The notes: generated by a model from the letters alone, not told the origin. DNA of 64,000 nt from Bacteroidota bacterium (GCA_013376995.1 JACAAZ010000021.1:27594-91593); one strand, 5' to 3'; counted from the first letter of the stretch, positions 9,708 through 19,597 are shown. Numbers and translations: made by a program.

Positions 9708-11270
9708 ATGAAAAGAAAAATATTTTCAAAAATCTTGACTGTACTGGTCCTGGCTACGCTGGTTTTTGTTTCTTGTACGAAAGAAAATTCAGAGGTTCGT
9801 CTTGATCCTACGCTCGCAACATCCCAGGTTTACGGAGTCACACATGACTCTGCTACCGTCGTTGGATTTGTCGTAGCATCAGGAAGCGGATTCTCAGAAA
9901 GAGGCGTTTGCTATAATACCTCAACTTCTCCTACTGTTGATAATAGTAAGGTTGTTTATACCGGCGAAAGCAGAACAGCTACCTTCGTTGTTGACCTTGG
10001 TGGTCTGAATTATGCTACCACATATTATGTGCGCGCATATGCAACAAATGCAAGTGGTACCATCTACGGTGATGAGTATTCTTTCACTACAGATCCAATT
10101 GCTCCTAGTGTTAGCACTGCTGAAATAAAGGATATTACCGGAACAACAGCTACCGGTGGTGGCACCATTACAAATACCGGTGGAGCAGCTATCACTGCAA
10201 GGGGTATTTGCTACAGCACAAGTGAAAATCCTACAGTTGCTGATCATAAAACATCCGACGGCACTGGTGATGGAGCTTTTGTTAGTTCAATGTCTTCATT
10301 GCTCGGCCTTACTGATTACCATGTTCGCGCTTATGCCACCAACAGTGCTGGTACATCCTATGGCGAAGATGTTAAATTCACAACCCTGGTTTCCGTGCGC
10401 ACATGGAACGTGCCTGGTGACTATGTTGGTGACAGCTATCCTGGAACCACACTTGCAAACTGGGATCCGGCTAATTCACCACAGGTTAAGAGTAACCTGG
10501 CTGCTCCTAACTCACTCGAAGGATATGTCTATATGGCCAATGCAACAAACCAATGGAAGCTTGCTACACAGACAAACTGGAACGGACCAAACTATGGCGC
10601 TGGTGCAACCGGTGTTCTTGATCCTAATGGTGGTAACTTCCAATCACCAGCTGGCTATTATAAGATCAATGCTGACGCTATCAATCTCACCTACACTGCT
10701 GTTGCAACTGTTTGGGGTGTTATTGGAAGTGCTACTGCCAATGGATGGAATGATGAAACCGGATTGACCTATGTTCCGGCTATGAGAACCTGGAGAGGTG
10801 GTATTCACCTTGCTGCCGGCGAATTCAAATTCCGTGCAAACCACGATTGGGGACTAAACTATGGTAGCACAGCCGGAAACGCAACTCTCGATGCTGGTGG
10901 TAGCAATATTCCTGCTCCCTCTGTAGAATCAGATTATTACTTTGCACTCGACCTCAGCACTCCTTTAACTTATACCTACACCGCTGACAGGTGGGGTATT
11001 ATTGGAGATGCTACAGCAGGTGGCTGGTCAGATGACCAGAACATGACCTGGGATGCAACCAATCAGGTTCTCACTGCAACCATTCCTCTTACTGTTGGAG
11101 CCATTAAATTCAGAGCTAATGATGACTGGGCAGTCAATTATGGTGGTCCGTTAACAGCCCTGACACAAGGTGGTGATAACATTCCTATCGCAGAGGCCGG
11201 CACCTATGTAATTACGCTTGACCTTGGCAAAGTTGTACCTTCTTGTACAATCACCAAACAAAAGAAATAA
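9708..11270 (+). CDS. SusF-like starch-binding lipoprotein with FN3-like repeats
   Basis: Predicted surface lipoprotein of 520 residues (lipobox VFVSC, Cys23) that should hold alpha-glucan near the SusCD transporter. Residues about 38-130 and 135-228 are two related beta-sandwich repeats of the FN3-like kind (ERGVCYNTSTSPTV, YYVRAYATNASGTIYG). The rest contains SusE/SusF-type binding modules, two clearly repeated: WGVIGSATANGWNDET with FKFRANHDWGLNYG, and WGIIGDATAGGWSDDQ with IKFRANDDWAVNYG; a more diverged first module covers about 232-330. The conserved Trp residues are consistent with stacking on sugar rings. It lies 173 bp after the SusE-like gene and just before a strong terminator, so it closes the operon. 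Confidence 0.87.
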   Translation: MKRKIFSKILTVLVLATLVFVSCTKENSEVRLDPTLATSQVYGVTHDSATVVGFVVASGSGFSERGVCYNTSTSPTVDNSKVVYTGESRTATFVVDLGGLNYATTYYVRAYATNASGTIYGDEYSFTTDPIAPSVSTAEIKDITGTTATGGGTITNTGGAAITARGICYSTSENPTVADHKTSDGTGDGAFVSSMSSLLGLTDYHVRAYATNSAGTSYGEDVKFTTLVSVRTWNVPGDYVGDSYPGTTLANWDPANSPQVKSNLAAPNSLEGYVYMANATNQWKLATQTNWNGPNYGAGATGVLDPNGGNFQSPAGYYKINADAINLTYTAVATVWGVIGSATANGWNDETGLTYVPAMRTWRGGIHLAAGEFKFRANHDWGLNYGSTAGNATLDAGGSNIPAPSVESDYYFALDLSTPLTYTYTADRWGIIGDATAGGWSDDQNMTWDATNQVLTATIPLTVGAIKFRANDDWAVNYGGPLTALTQGGDNIPIAEAGTYVITLDLGKVVPSCTITKQKK

Positions 11271-11285
11271 AAGACTCTATTCAAT

Positions 11286-11316
11286 AAGGGGTGGGTCAAA
11301 AGCCCACCCCTTTTTT
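11286..11316 (+). terminator. Intrinsic terminator of the sus-like operon
   Basis: AAGGGGTGGG (11286-11295) and CCCACCCCTT (11303-11312) form a perfect 10-bp stem with a 7-nt loop, followed directly by a T-run, 16 bp after the susF-like stop. Confidence 0.92.
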
Positions 11317-11443
11317 CAATTACTCCCCACTATCAGTTATTTACTTCTTTTGCTAAACCTGGTTTCTGAAACTCCGGATTACCACGTTCAACTTATGCTT
11401 GATTAGTACCTGATTCTTTTGATTTATACCAAATCAACTTACG

Positions 11444-13129
11444 ATGCCCAACATAAGTAAATTGTTTGAATATTGGCGAAAACTATATCCCCATGTGTCT
11501 GAACAGATTCTGGGAAATTACCTTCAGACAATTGAATTTTATAAAACCTTTACCCAAGTAAATGAAGAACAGGTTGACTGGTATAAGGACGCCATAGTAT
11601 ATTCACTCTACACAGATTTATTCAATCAAAATTTTGAGGGTATCATCGAGAAATTGGACTACCTGCAGGATCTCGGTGTAAACTGTATATGGTTATTACC
11701 TGTAATGCAGTCACCCATGCGAGATGCAGGATTCGATATTTCAGACTTCCTTAATATTCGTCCTGAACTTGCCAACAACGACCCTTCTCAAAGCACAGCA
11801 GTTTTCACCGGATTTCTGAAAGAAGCTCATAACAGGGGCATCAAGGTTATTTTCGATTTTGCAATTAACCATATTTCGGATCAACACCCATGGTTTCTCG
11901 AAGCCAGGAAAAGTAAGGATAATCCATACAGGCAATTTTTTATCTGGAATACGGATACCTCAACATATAGCAAGGCACGAATCATATTTAAGGGGATAGA
12001 AGACTCTAATTGGGAGAAATGCGGAGATGAATACTATTTCCATCGTTTTTTTAGTTTTCAGCCGGATCTGAACTATCATAACCCGGAAGTGCTTCTTTCC
12101 ATGTGCCGGTTCTTACTTTATTGGCAGAATGTGGGAGTTGACGGATTCAGAGCTGATGCAATACCCTATCTCTGGAAAGAAGAAGGAACAGAATGTGAAA
12201 ACCTTCCCCAGACCCACCTGGTGGTAAAATTCTTCAGGGCTCTCCTCGATTATGTTAAACCTGGTTCCTTGCTATTAGCAGAAGCCTGTCAGAAACCTAA
12301 TAGGGTTGTAGAATACCTGGGTAATGGTGATGAATGTCACGCAGCTTATCATTTTCCATTGATGCCACGCATATTCAAAGCTATAGCTCAGCATAGCGGA
12401 AAACCAATCGAAGAAATTCTTTCACGGGATGTAACACCCGAATTGCCAGAGAATGGGCAGTGGTTTACATTCCTTCGTTGCCACGATGAACTTAGCCTCG
12501 AACTGGTTTATGTCACAGAAGAGGAGAGAAAGTTCATACACGAAAACTATTGCCATGATCCAAAGTGGGATTTCCGCATGGGTGAAGGAATCTCAGCCCG
12601 ACTCTCCGAACTGATGGATCGCGATCCCAGGAAAATTCACCTGGCTTACTCCTTGATTCTAACCCTGCCCGGAACCCCGGTAATATATTATGGTGATGAG
12701 TTCGGCAAACTGAATGATGAAGATTATTATAATGAAATGATTGCCCTAACTGGAAAGGATGATACCCGCTTCCTGGTCCGGGGTAAGATTGATTGGAAAT
12801 CCCTGGAAAAGGACCTTTCCAATCCTGCCAGCTTCAGCAGTATTGTAAACAGCAAGCTGAAAAAAATGATGAAGACCAGGCGTCAATTCAAGGCTTTTGG
12901 CAGGGGATCACTGGTCTTTAGCAATCTTACCGATAATTCTGCAGGGAAAATCCTGGCATTCGTGAGAGAATTCGAAAATGAAAAAATATTGGTCCTACAT
13001 AATATGACAGAAAATCCTGTCGAAATCCAGCTTCCAGCTGGCCTGACATCAGGTAAAGAACTCCTCCAGCAATCCTGGTCCTCACGGATGACGCTCGAAC
13101 CATACGGTTTCAGATGGATTTACTCATGA
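11444..13129 (+). CDS. TreS-like GH13 enzyme (trehalose synthase/alpha-glucosidase family)
   Basis: Cytoplasmic GH13 protein of 561 residues without a signal peptide. It most resembles the trehalose synthase branch: VDWYKDAIVYSLY, the segment LDYLQDLGVNCIWLLPVMQSP, DFAINH (138-143), and FLRCHDEL near 344-350, which parallels the TreS motif FLRNHDEL. The catalytic triad is intact: Asp238 in GFRAD, Glu280 in LLLAE, Asp348 in CHDEL. TreS interconverts maltose and trehalose; related enzymes hydrolyse alpha-glucosides. Asn to Cys in the FLRxHDE motif, and an extra N-terminal segment of about 45 residues before WYKDA, make the exact activity uncertain. It follows the sus operon terminator and precedes a GH65 phosphorylase fusion, which fits handling of imported maltose or of trehalose. 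Confidence 0.85.
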   Translation: MPNISKLFEYWRKLYPHVSEQILGNYLQTIEFYKTFTQVNEEQVDWYKDAIVYSLYTDLFNQNFEGIIEKLDYLQDLGVNCIWLLPVMQSPMRDAGFDISDFLNIRPELANNDPSQSTAVFTGFLKEAHNRGIKVIFDFAINHISDQHPWFLEARKSKDNPYRQFFIWNTDTSTYSKARIIFKGIEDSNWEKCGDEYYFHRFFSFQPDLNYHNPEVLLSMCRFLLYWQNVGVDGFRADAIPYLWKEEGTECENLPQTHLVVKFFRALLDYVKPGSLLLAEACQKPNRVVEYLGNGDECHAAYHFPLMPRIFKAIAQHSGKPIEEILSRDVTPELPENGQWFTFLRCHDELSLELVYVTEEERKFIHENYCHDPKWDFRMGEGISARLSELMDRDPRKIHLAYSLILTLPGTPVIYYGDEFGKLNDEDYYNEMIALTGKDDTRFLVRGKIDWKSLEKDLSNPASFSSIVNSKLKKMMKTRRQFKAFGRGSLVFSNLTDNSAGKILAFVREFENEKILVLHNMTENPVEIQLPAGLTSGKELLQQSWSSRMTLEPYGFRWIYS

Positions 13130-13313
13130 TCAATACGTCACACCGCACTAAAAAATCTTGCTTTAGAAGTCAATATTTATCCACCTTAGTCTAAATAAAT
13201 CAAAAAGCAAATCTGTTAAAGGCAGTAAATCTGATGAATGCATTCAAAGTATTGTATCAATGCAATAGTTATAGGGCATTTAAAGACAACACAAATTGAC
13301 ACCAAATAATATA

Positions 13314-13739
13314 ATGAAAGGATTTAAAATAATAACTTCTGACAACCAAGAAATAAAATTTGAATTTTATTTAGATGCTGCACCTGTGACATCAAATGCG
13401 TTTAATGGCATTTTGCCATTTACAAGGACTTTTTATCATGCAAAGGTTTCTGGACAAGAAATATGGATAGACAATGTTCCAAAGTTGGAAATCATTCAAG
13501 AGAATGCATCTGTATTCACTGAGCCAGGTGAAGTTGTGTTTGGACCAACAATGCCTATCAGAACAAAGACTGCAAACTGTTTCGGAATATATTATGGTGA
13601 CGGCAAAGGACTTGACGCTTGCAACATTTTCGCAAGAGTAATCGAAAGTGACAAACAAAAATTGATAGACCTTGGAAATAGTATTTGGAAAAACGGTTCA
13701 CAAGATTTGACAATTTCAGCAATAGACACAACTAAATGA
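13314..13739 (+). CDS. DUF3830/cyclophilin-like small protein
   Basis: A 141-residue cytoplasmic protein whose pattern (APVTSNAFNGILPF, FYHAKVSGQEIWIDNVP, ENASVFTEPGEVVFGP, ending with KLIDLGNSIWKNGSQDLTI) matches the DUF3830/cyclophilin-like fold family. Biochemical role is unknown. The ATG at 13314 is preferred; an in-frame TTG at 13296 would add six residues. It sits between the TreS-like gene and the GH65 fusion, flanked by noncoding DNA on both sides, and looks like an isolated insertion rather than part of the sugar pathway. Confidence 0.7.
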   Translation: MKGFKIITSDNQEIKFEFYLDAAPVTSNAFNGILPFTRTFYHAKVSGQEIWIDNVPKLEIIQENASVFTEPGEVVFGPTMPIRTKTANCFGIYYGDGKGLDACNIFARVIESDKQKLIDLGNSIWKNGSQDLTISAIDTTK

Positions 13740-14040
13740 CAGACATCGCAACGATAGAAAGAAAAACTCCCTGTTACAGCACTTACCCAAAAGGCGGAGT
13801 TCAGTGTTCCAAAACAGTTATGTGGTTAATCAAACAGTAGTTTTTCAAATCAGGTTTTGTGGCTAAAGTCCCGCCCTTCGGCTAGCGGCAAACTGTTGGA
13901 ACTATATGCAAAAAGTATCATGATTGAATGGATTAGTATGATACATTGTGTGATTAATTTGAAGCCTCAGATCGCAGTAATTTGAATTTGGCAATTTAAT
14001 ATTGCTCATTTTGCATTCAAACAATACCAATCAAAAGACC
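13740..14040. repeat. Noncoding gap with an imperfect inverted repeat
   Basis: This 301-bp stretch has no credible gene. GTTCCAAAACAGTT (13806-13819) is the inverse of AACTGTTGGAAC (13891-13902) apart from a 2-nt insertion, so the region between can fold into a long imperfect hairpin. A small GC-rich stem around 13877-13882 lies inside. It may be a remnant of a cassette or repeat element carrying the upstream DUF3830 gene; that is inference. Confidence 0.4.
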
Positions 14041-17000
14041 ATGTCAAAATTAAATTTTGATGCCGTTATCTTTGACCTGGATGGCGTAATCACTCAGACA
14101 GCCCTTGTGCACGGCAGGGCCTGGAAAAAGATGTTTGATGATTACCTCAAGGGTAGGGCAACTTCACTTGGGGAGCCATTTCGTGAATTCACGCAGAAGG
14201 ACGATTACCTTCCCTATGTTGATGGAAAACCCAGGTATGAAGGTGTTCGTTCATTCCTGGAATCAAGGAATATTCATCTGCCTTTTGGTACACCTGGCGA
14301 CAGCGTTGAGCAGGAAACAGTCTGTGGCCTGGGTAACAGGAAAAATATTGCATTCAACGAAGTATTGGATAAGGAAGGAGTGAAAGTGTATGAATCTACT
14401 GTTGATCTCATTCATGAACTTCGGAAAAACGGTATTCACGTGGGTGTAGCTTCTTCAAGCAAGAATTGCTATGCAGTGTTGAAAGCTGCCGGACTGCTTG
14501 ATCTCATAGAAACCAGGGTCGATGGTGAAGTATCAGCAGAAATTGGTTTGAAAGGTAAACCAGAACCTGATATCTTTCTTACAGCTGCTAAGAATCTTGG
14601 AACAGATCCATCAAGATCAGTAGTAGTTGAAGATGCAGTTTCAGGCGTTGCTGCGGGCAGGAAAGGTAATTTCGGTTTGGTCCTGGGAATTGCACGCGAA
14701 GAGAACGAGGATGAACTTTATGAAAATGGAGCTGATATTGTCGTTTCAGACTTATCAGAGATATCCATCGATGACCTGGATGTTTGGTTCGATGATGATG
14801 ATGGGGAGGAAAACTGGGATGTTTGTTATACAGAATATGACCCCTCTAAAGAAAGAACCCGTGAAGCACTGCTGACTGTCGGGAATGGCTATTTCGCCAC
14901 ACGTGGGGCTTTGGAGGAAACTAAGTCTAACCCTGTGAATTATCCCGGCACTTACATAGCCGGTTTATATAACAGGCTGATTACCCCGATTTCTGGTAAA
15001 GACATAGAAAACGAAGATTTTGTAAACTGTCCTAATTGGTTACCGGTTACATTCAGAATAGAAGACGGAGAATGGTTTGATATTAATAATACTGAAATCC
15101 TATCATTCGAAAGAACATTATCACTTGGGAGGGGCTTGCTTGTTAAGCAAATGACAGTGAGGGATGCGGCCGGAAGAGAGACAGGAATTGTTTCAGAACG
15201 GTTCGTTTCTATGCAAAATCCACATCTTGCAGGCCTCCGGTATTGCGTTACTCCTTTAAATTACTCGGCTAAAATCGAAATGAAAACAGGCCTTGATGGG
15301 GCAATTATCAATGATGGAGTTGAGCGTTATAAAGCTTTGAACCAGTTACATCTAAAGCCTGTCAAACAAGGTGCTGACCGGAACAGGCACTTTCTTTCTG
15401 TTGTTACAACCCAATCAGGTATTACTATCGCCGAGGCTGCTCAATACGAGTTTCTTGCCGATGATGAAGCATTGGATCTGGAACTGAAATCCGAAACCGC
15501 TCCTGGAATGGTCACCGGAAAGGTCGTTTTCGAAGGAATGGAAGGTGTTGAATATTCCATGGAAAAACGTGTTTCCCTATTTACTTCCAGGGAAGATGAT
15601 GTAAAGGAACCCTTGGAAGAGGCTATGAAACTTCTCGATGAAGCCGATGATTTTGACCTGCTCCTGTTCGAAAGCATTGATGTTTGGAATGAGATATGGA
15701 ACGATATGGATATGATCATCGAAGATGATTCTGAAGCCCAGAAACTGGTCCGGCTACATCTGTATCACCTGGTAGTTTCAATGTCGCCGCATAACAGTAG
15801 TCTTGATGCTAGCATTACCGCCCGCGGTCTGCATGGTGAAGCCTATCGTGGCCATATATTCTGGGATGAGCTATTCATCCAGCCTTTGTACAACCTTCAT
15901 TTGCCTGAAACAGCCCGTGCAATGCTTATGTATCGCTATAGGAGGCTGGCGATGGCCAGGAAGTATGCTGAAGAATATGGTTATGAAGGTGCAATGTTTC
16001 CTTGGCAAAGCGGGTCTGATGGGAGGGAGGAAACACAAACCATCCACTTGAACCCCCTTTCAGGTAAATGGGATCCCGACCATAGTTCTCTTCAGAGGCA
16101 TGTTTCGCTGGCTATCGCTTATAATACCTGGCAGTATTATCACATTACTGCTGACATTGAGTTCCTTCGTGAATATGGTGCTGAAATGTTTCTGGATATA
16201 TGCCGGTTTTGGGCCAGTAAGGCAAAGTTCAATGAAAAAACTGGCAGATACAGCATTGATAAGGTAATGGGCCCAGATGAATTTCATGAGCAATACCCGG
16301 GTGCGGCTGAAGGTGGAATAAGAGATAATGCCTACATTAATATTATGATAGCCTGGTCTTTCGAAAAAGCCGGGAAAATTTTAGATATCATAGGAGAAAC
16401 ATCAGTCAGGAAAGTCAGGGAAAAACTGGCACTTAGCGATAATGAAATCAGGCAGTGGGCTGAAATAGCTTCCAAGCTTACTCTTTATATAAACGCAGAC
16501 GGTATCATTGCGCAGTACGACGGCTATTTCAATCTAAAAGAACTGGATTGGGAGCTTTACAAAAAGAAATACACGAATATCTACAGGATGGATAGGATCC
16601 TGAAAGCTGAAAACCTGTCACCGGATGAATTCAAGGTTGCAAAGCAGGCTGATATGCTGATGACTTTCTACGTTCTTGAAAAAGAAGAGGTTGATCAGAT
16701 CTTAAGGAAAATGGGATACACTCTTCCTGCTGACTATCTTCAACGTAACCTTGACTATTATTTGAAGCGCACATCACATGGTTCAACATTAAGCAGGGTT
16801 GTCCATTCAAGGTTGGCCCTTCTTGCTGGTTACGGTGAACTCAGCTGGCAACTTTATTCAGAAGCCCTTGCCAGCGATTTCAATGATATCCAGGGAGGGA
16901 CAACAGGAGAAGGTATCCATGCTGGTGTTATGGCAGGGACATTACTTATTGCACTAACTACTTATGCCGGTGTAAATTATCAGGGAGATGTGTTGAGAAT

Positions 17001-17181
17001 TAACCCAAAACTTCCTGAAAAATGGGAAAAGATGGAGTTTGGGCTGAATTTTAAAGGTATTAGATTTGGATTCCAAATATCAAATAATGCAGTAAAAGTT
17101 TTAGCAGATAAAGCTTGCAAGGTTATGATTTTTGAGAAAATGGTAAATTTGGAGGCAAATTCAGAAACGGATATAAATTAA
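14041..17181 (+). CDS. HAD phosphomutase/phosphatase-GH65 glycoside phosphorylase fusion
   Basis: A 1046-residue bifunctional protein. Residues 1 to about 255 are a HAD domain of the beta-phosphoglucomutase/OtsB-like kind: FDLDGV with Asp12 and Asp14, VASSSKN, KGKPEPDIFL, VVEDAVSGVAAG. Residues about 265-1046 are a GH65 enzyme with an N-terminal beta-sandwich, the (alpha/alpha)6 barrel (GHIFWDELFIQPLYN, PWQSGSDGREE, GPDEFHEQ with Glu747, and TSHGSTLSRVVH) and a C-terminal beta-jelly fold. GH65 enzymes phosphorolyse maltose, trehalose, kojibiose or nigerose to beta-glucose 1-phosphate, which beta-phosphoglucomutase turns into glucose 6-phosphate; the fusion would channel this. Similar HAD-GH65 fusions exist in other bacteria. 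Disaccharide specificity cannot be told. ATG 14041 is chosen over an in-frame TTG at 14002 because the HAD motif starts directly after it. Confidence 0.9.
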   Translation: MSKLNFDAVIFDLDGVITQTALVHGRAWKKMFDDYLKGRATSLGEPFREFTQKDDYLPYVDGKPRYEGVRSFLESRNIHLPFGTPGDSVEQETVCGLGNRKNIAFNEVLDKEGVKVYESTVDLIHELRKNGIHVGVASSSKNCYAVLKAAGLLDLIETRVDGEVSAEIGLKGKPEPDIFLTAAKNLGTDPSRSVVVEDAVSGVAAGRKGNFGLVLGIAREENEDELYENGADIVVSDLSEISIDDLDVWFDDDDGEENWDVCYTEYDPSKERTREALLTVGNGYFATRGALEETKSNPVNYPGTYIAGLYNRLITPISGKDIENEDFVNCPNWLPVTFRIEDGEWFDINNTEILSFERTLSLGRGLLVKQMTVRDAAGRETGIVSERFVSMQNPHLAGLRYCVTPLNYSAKIEMKTGLDGAIINDGVERYKALNQLHLKPVKQGADRNRHFLSVVTTQSGITIAEAAQYEFLADDEALDLELKSETAPGMVTGKVVFEGMEGVEYSMEKRVSLFTSREDDVKEPLEEAMKLLDEADDFDLLLFESIDVWNEIWNDMDMIIEDDSEAQKLVRLHLYHLVVSMSPHNSSLDASITARGLHGEAYRGHIFWDELFIQPLYNLHLPETARAMLMYRYRRLAMARKYAEEYGYEGAMFPWQSGSDGREETQTIHLNPLSGKWDPDHSSLQRHVSLAIAYNTWQYYHITADIEFLREYGAEMFLDICRFWASKAKFNEKTGRYSIDKVMGPDEFHEQYPGAAEGGIRDNAYINIMIAWSFEKAGKILDIIGETSVRKVREKLALSDNEIRQWAEIASKLTLYINADGIIAQYDGYFNLKELDWELYKKKYTNIYRMDRILKAENLSPDEFKVAKQADMLMTFYVLEKEEVDQILRKMGYTLPADYLQRNLDYYLKRTSHGSTLSRVVHSRLALLAGYGELSWQLYSEALASDFNDIQGGTTGEGIHAGVMAGTLLIALTTYAGVNYQGDVLRINPKLPEKWEKMEFGLNFKGIRFGFQISNNAVKVLADKACKVMIFEKMVNLEANSETDIN

Positions 17182-17212
17182 TAATTGCTAAACCACTAGA
17201 AAATCGAGAGCA

Positions 17213-17854
17213 ATGTTAGGTGACATTCTACTAATTACTGAAAAACATCAGAAAGCTGGTGAAATCATTATCGAAAAGATCCTTGCAACAAGGAAGCCCA
17301 AAATGATTATAGCTATATCTGGTGAATCCGGTTCCGGGAAGTCGGAATTGGCTCATGTTATTGCAAAAGGGCTCAGGAAACATGGGATTTTTGCCAAACC
17401 ATTGCATATCGATAACTACTACCGGGTTCATCCACTTAAACGCACAGAATGGAGGAAAGAACAAGGAATCGAAAATGTTGTCGGGTTTGGTGAATACGAT
17501 TGGGTAACCATCGACAGGAATATTGCTGAGTTCATGGAAGGAGTTGAATCAACAGGGCCTTGCGTTGACCTCGTAACCGAACAGGTGGATCAATTGACAA
17601 CTGATTATTCAACTGTTGATATGCTAATCATCGACGGGCTATACGCGATAAAGACCAGTGGGGTTGACTTGAGGATTTTTATTGAACTCACCTACCATGA
17701 AACTAAGAAAGCCCAGGTAGTAAGAGGTAAAGAACCACAAAATGAATATCGGATGAATGTGTTGGAACAGGAACACAAAATGGTTCAATCACTCAAATCA
17801 ATGGCAGATATGCTCATCAGCATGGAATATGAAGTGGTTGAAGTAAAGAAATAA
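17213..17854 (+). CDS. P-loop kinase of the uridine kinase/phosphoribulokinase type
   Basis: A 213-residue cytoplasmic ATP-dependent kinase-like protein. The Walker A motif GESGSGKS is at residues 37-44, the segment HIDNYYRVHPLKRTEW resembles the substrate-binding region of uridine kinases (DxFY/DNYY), and VDMLIIDGLYAI is the Walker B-like strand. It starts 31 bp after the GH65 fusion, implying cotranscription. That context makes a sugar or sugar-derivative substrate possible, for instance free glucose released by the phosphorylase, but family membership alone does not give the substrate. Confidence 0.8.
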   Translation: MLGDILLITEKHQKAGEIIIEKILATRKPKMIIAISGESGSGKSELAHVIAKGLRKHGIFAKPLHIDNYYRVHPLKRTEWRKEQGIENVVGFGEYDWVTIDRNIAEFMEGVESTGPCVDLVTEQVDQLTTDYSTVDMLIIDGLYAIKTSGVDLRIFIELTYHETKKAQVVRGKEPQNEYRMNVLEQEHKMVQSLKSMADMLISMEYEVVEVKK

Positions 17855-17881
17855 TACGGAACTTTTCTGGAAGGCATTGAG

Positions 17882-17915
17882 GACGGGATCACATTTTGAT
17901 CTCGTCTTCTGTTTT
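17882..17915 (+). terminator. Terminator after the P-loop kinase gene
   Basis: GACGGGATCA (17882-17891) pairs with TGATCTCGTC (17897-17906), one G-U pair, loop CATTT, then a T-rich tract to 17915. It overlaps the 3' end of the convergent RNase G gene. Confidence 0.8.
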
Positions 17916-19445
17916 ATTGAAGAAATGATATTCAAGCAGGTGGTAGGAATTCACCGGCATGAGTTTGATCCACTTCTTGTATTTGAAATACCATTTCCAT
18001 TGGATGGAACGGAAAAGGCCATTCTGAATCAGGAATGAATAAGTGAATGGATGTACCCCAATCTTGAGGAAAGATTCGTTTTGATCCTGTAACAGGTAAC
18101 GAATATTATTCTCAATTTCATCTGTCAGAAGAATGCTTGGTTTAATCTCACCGGTACCTTCACAGGTTGGGCACTTTTCGAGGATCTGAACATTTGTTTC
18201 AGGCCTTACACGCTGACGGGTAATCTGCACTAAACCAAACTTGCTTGGAGGAAGGATACTGTGTTTGGAATGATCCTTATCCATTTCATCCTTCAGCTTT
18301 GAGAATAGCTTTCGGCGATTCGAGCCTTCATGCATATCAATAAAATCGACCACAATGATTCCACCCATATCGCGAAGGCGCAATTGACGTGCTACTTCTA
18401 TGGCCGCTTCAATATTCACAGATAAGGCATTATCCTCCTGGCTGCTGTCACTGTTCACCTTATGGCCACTGTTCACATCAATGACATGAAGTGCCTCAGT
18501 GTGTTCAATGATAAGGTATACCCCGCTTTTTATGGTAACGATCTTTCCAAACGAATTCTTGATCTGTTTGTCGATACCAAAATGTTCGTATATGGGGATC
18601 TTCCCTTTGTACTGCTTAACTATGTCAAGCTTGTCGGGGGCATTGGTCCTGATATAATTCTTTACTTCTTCACAGACCATCGGGTCATCGACATGGATAT
18701 TGTTGAAAGATTCATTCAACATATCCCTAAGAATGGCGGATGTCCTGTCAAGTTCACTGACGATCTTCTGGGGTGCTTTGGCGCTGATGAGTTTCTGTGC
18801 AACAGATTCCCATTTCTGAATAAGATTATTAAGGTCAGTATCCAGGTCGGCTACTTTTTTATTCTCAGCCACTGTACGGATAATAACTCCGTAGTTTTTT
18901 GGCCGGATACTCATAATTAGCCTTTTAAGGCGATTACGTTCCTCGCTGCTCTTAATTTTTTGGGAAATGGATATCCTGTTGGAGAAAGGCACTAATACAA
19001 GGTACCTGCCTGCAAAGGATATTTCTGAGGATATCCGGGGGCCTTTTGTCGAAATAGGTTCCTTTGCAATTTGCACAAGGACAAGCTGGTTCGAAGTAAG
19101 TACCTGCGTTATTTTACCGGTCTTTTCAATGTCAGGTTCCGAGATAAATTCGGGCATGGACAATTGAGCATCCCTGCCTGTGAGGGCAAGTTTGGTATAT
19201 TTTAACAGGGAATTTATCTGGGGCCCTAGATCAAGATAATGCAGGAATGCATCTTTTTCATATCCCACATCAACAAAAGCCGCATTCAGGCCGGGCATAA
19301 TTTTCTTAACACGGCCAAGATACACGTCGCCTACTGCGAAACTGCTGTTGGTTTTTTCTTTGTTAAGTTCAACCAGCACTTTTTCTTCCAGCAGGGCAAT
19401 GTTTACTTCCGAAGAGCTAGCGTTTATTATTAATTCTTTATTCAC
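17889..19445 (-). CDS. rng: Ribonuclease G/E family endoribonuclease
   Basis: Cytoplasmic endoribonuclease for rRNA maturation and mRNA turnover, 518 residues, the RNase G size without an RNase E-type scaffold tail. An S1-like RNA-binding domain occupies about residues 35-130 (VGDVYLGRVKKIMPGLNAAF). The catalytic DNase I-like part carries the metal-binding Asp323 (VIDVNSG) and Asp367 (GGIIVVDFIDM). The Zn-link CPTC is at 425-428. The start codon is GTG (19443-19445); no ATG fits the conserved N-terminus MNKELIINASS better. It follows HU and the COX24-like peptide on the same strand, a recurring Bacteroidota order. Confidence 0.96.
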   Translation of the reverse strand: MNKELIINASSSEVNIALLEEKVLVELNKEKTNSSFAVGDVYLGRVKKIMPGLNAAFVDVGYEKDAFLHYLDLGPQINSLLKYTKLALTGRDAQLSMPEFISEPDIEKTGKITQVLTSNQLVLVQIAKEPISTKGPRISSEISFAGRYLVLVPFSNRISISQKIKSSEERNRLKRLIMSIRPKNYGVIIRTVAENKKVADLDTDLNNLIQKWESVAQKLISAKAPQKIVSELDRTSAILRDMLNESFNNIHVDDPMVCEEVKNYIRTNAPDKLDIVKQYKGKIPIYEHFGIDKQIKNSFGKIVTIKSGVYLIIEHTEALHVIDVNSGHKVNSDSSQEDNALSVNIEAAIEVARQLRLRDMGGIIVVDFIDMHEGSNRRKLFSKLKDEMDKDHSKHSILPPSKFGLVQITRQRVRPETNVQILEKCPTCEGTGEIKPSILLTDEIENNIRYLLQDQNESFLKIGVHPFTYSFLIQNGLFRSIQWKWYFKYKKWIKLMPVNSYHLLEYHFFNKTEDEIKM

Positions 19446-19597
19446 AACAGCTAAATTGCATATGCAGATATTCCTGCGAGTAATCCTATACCTAATAAGG
19501 TCTCAATGAAACGAATAGTAAAGGTACTCGAAAAAAATTTCATCACATGAAATAAACCTAATTCCATGTGATGAAATCGCCAAAAGGAATAAGAAAA

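Noticed and set aside
13740..14040. Integron attC-like recombination site
   Set aside because: The inverted repeat does not show the paired core-site boxes at the right positions, and no integron integrase is present.
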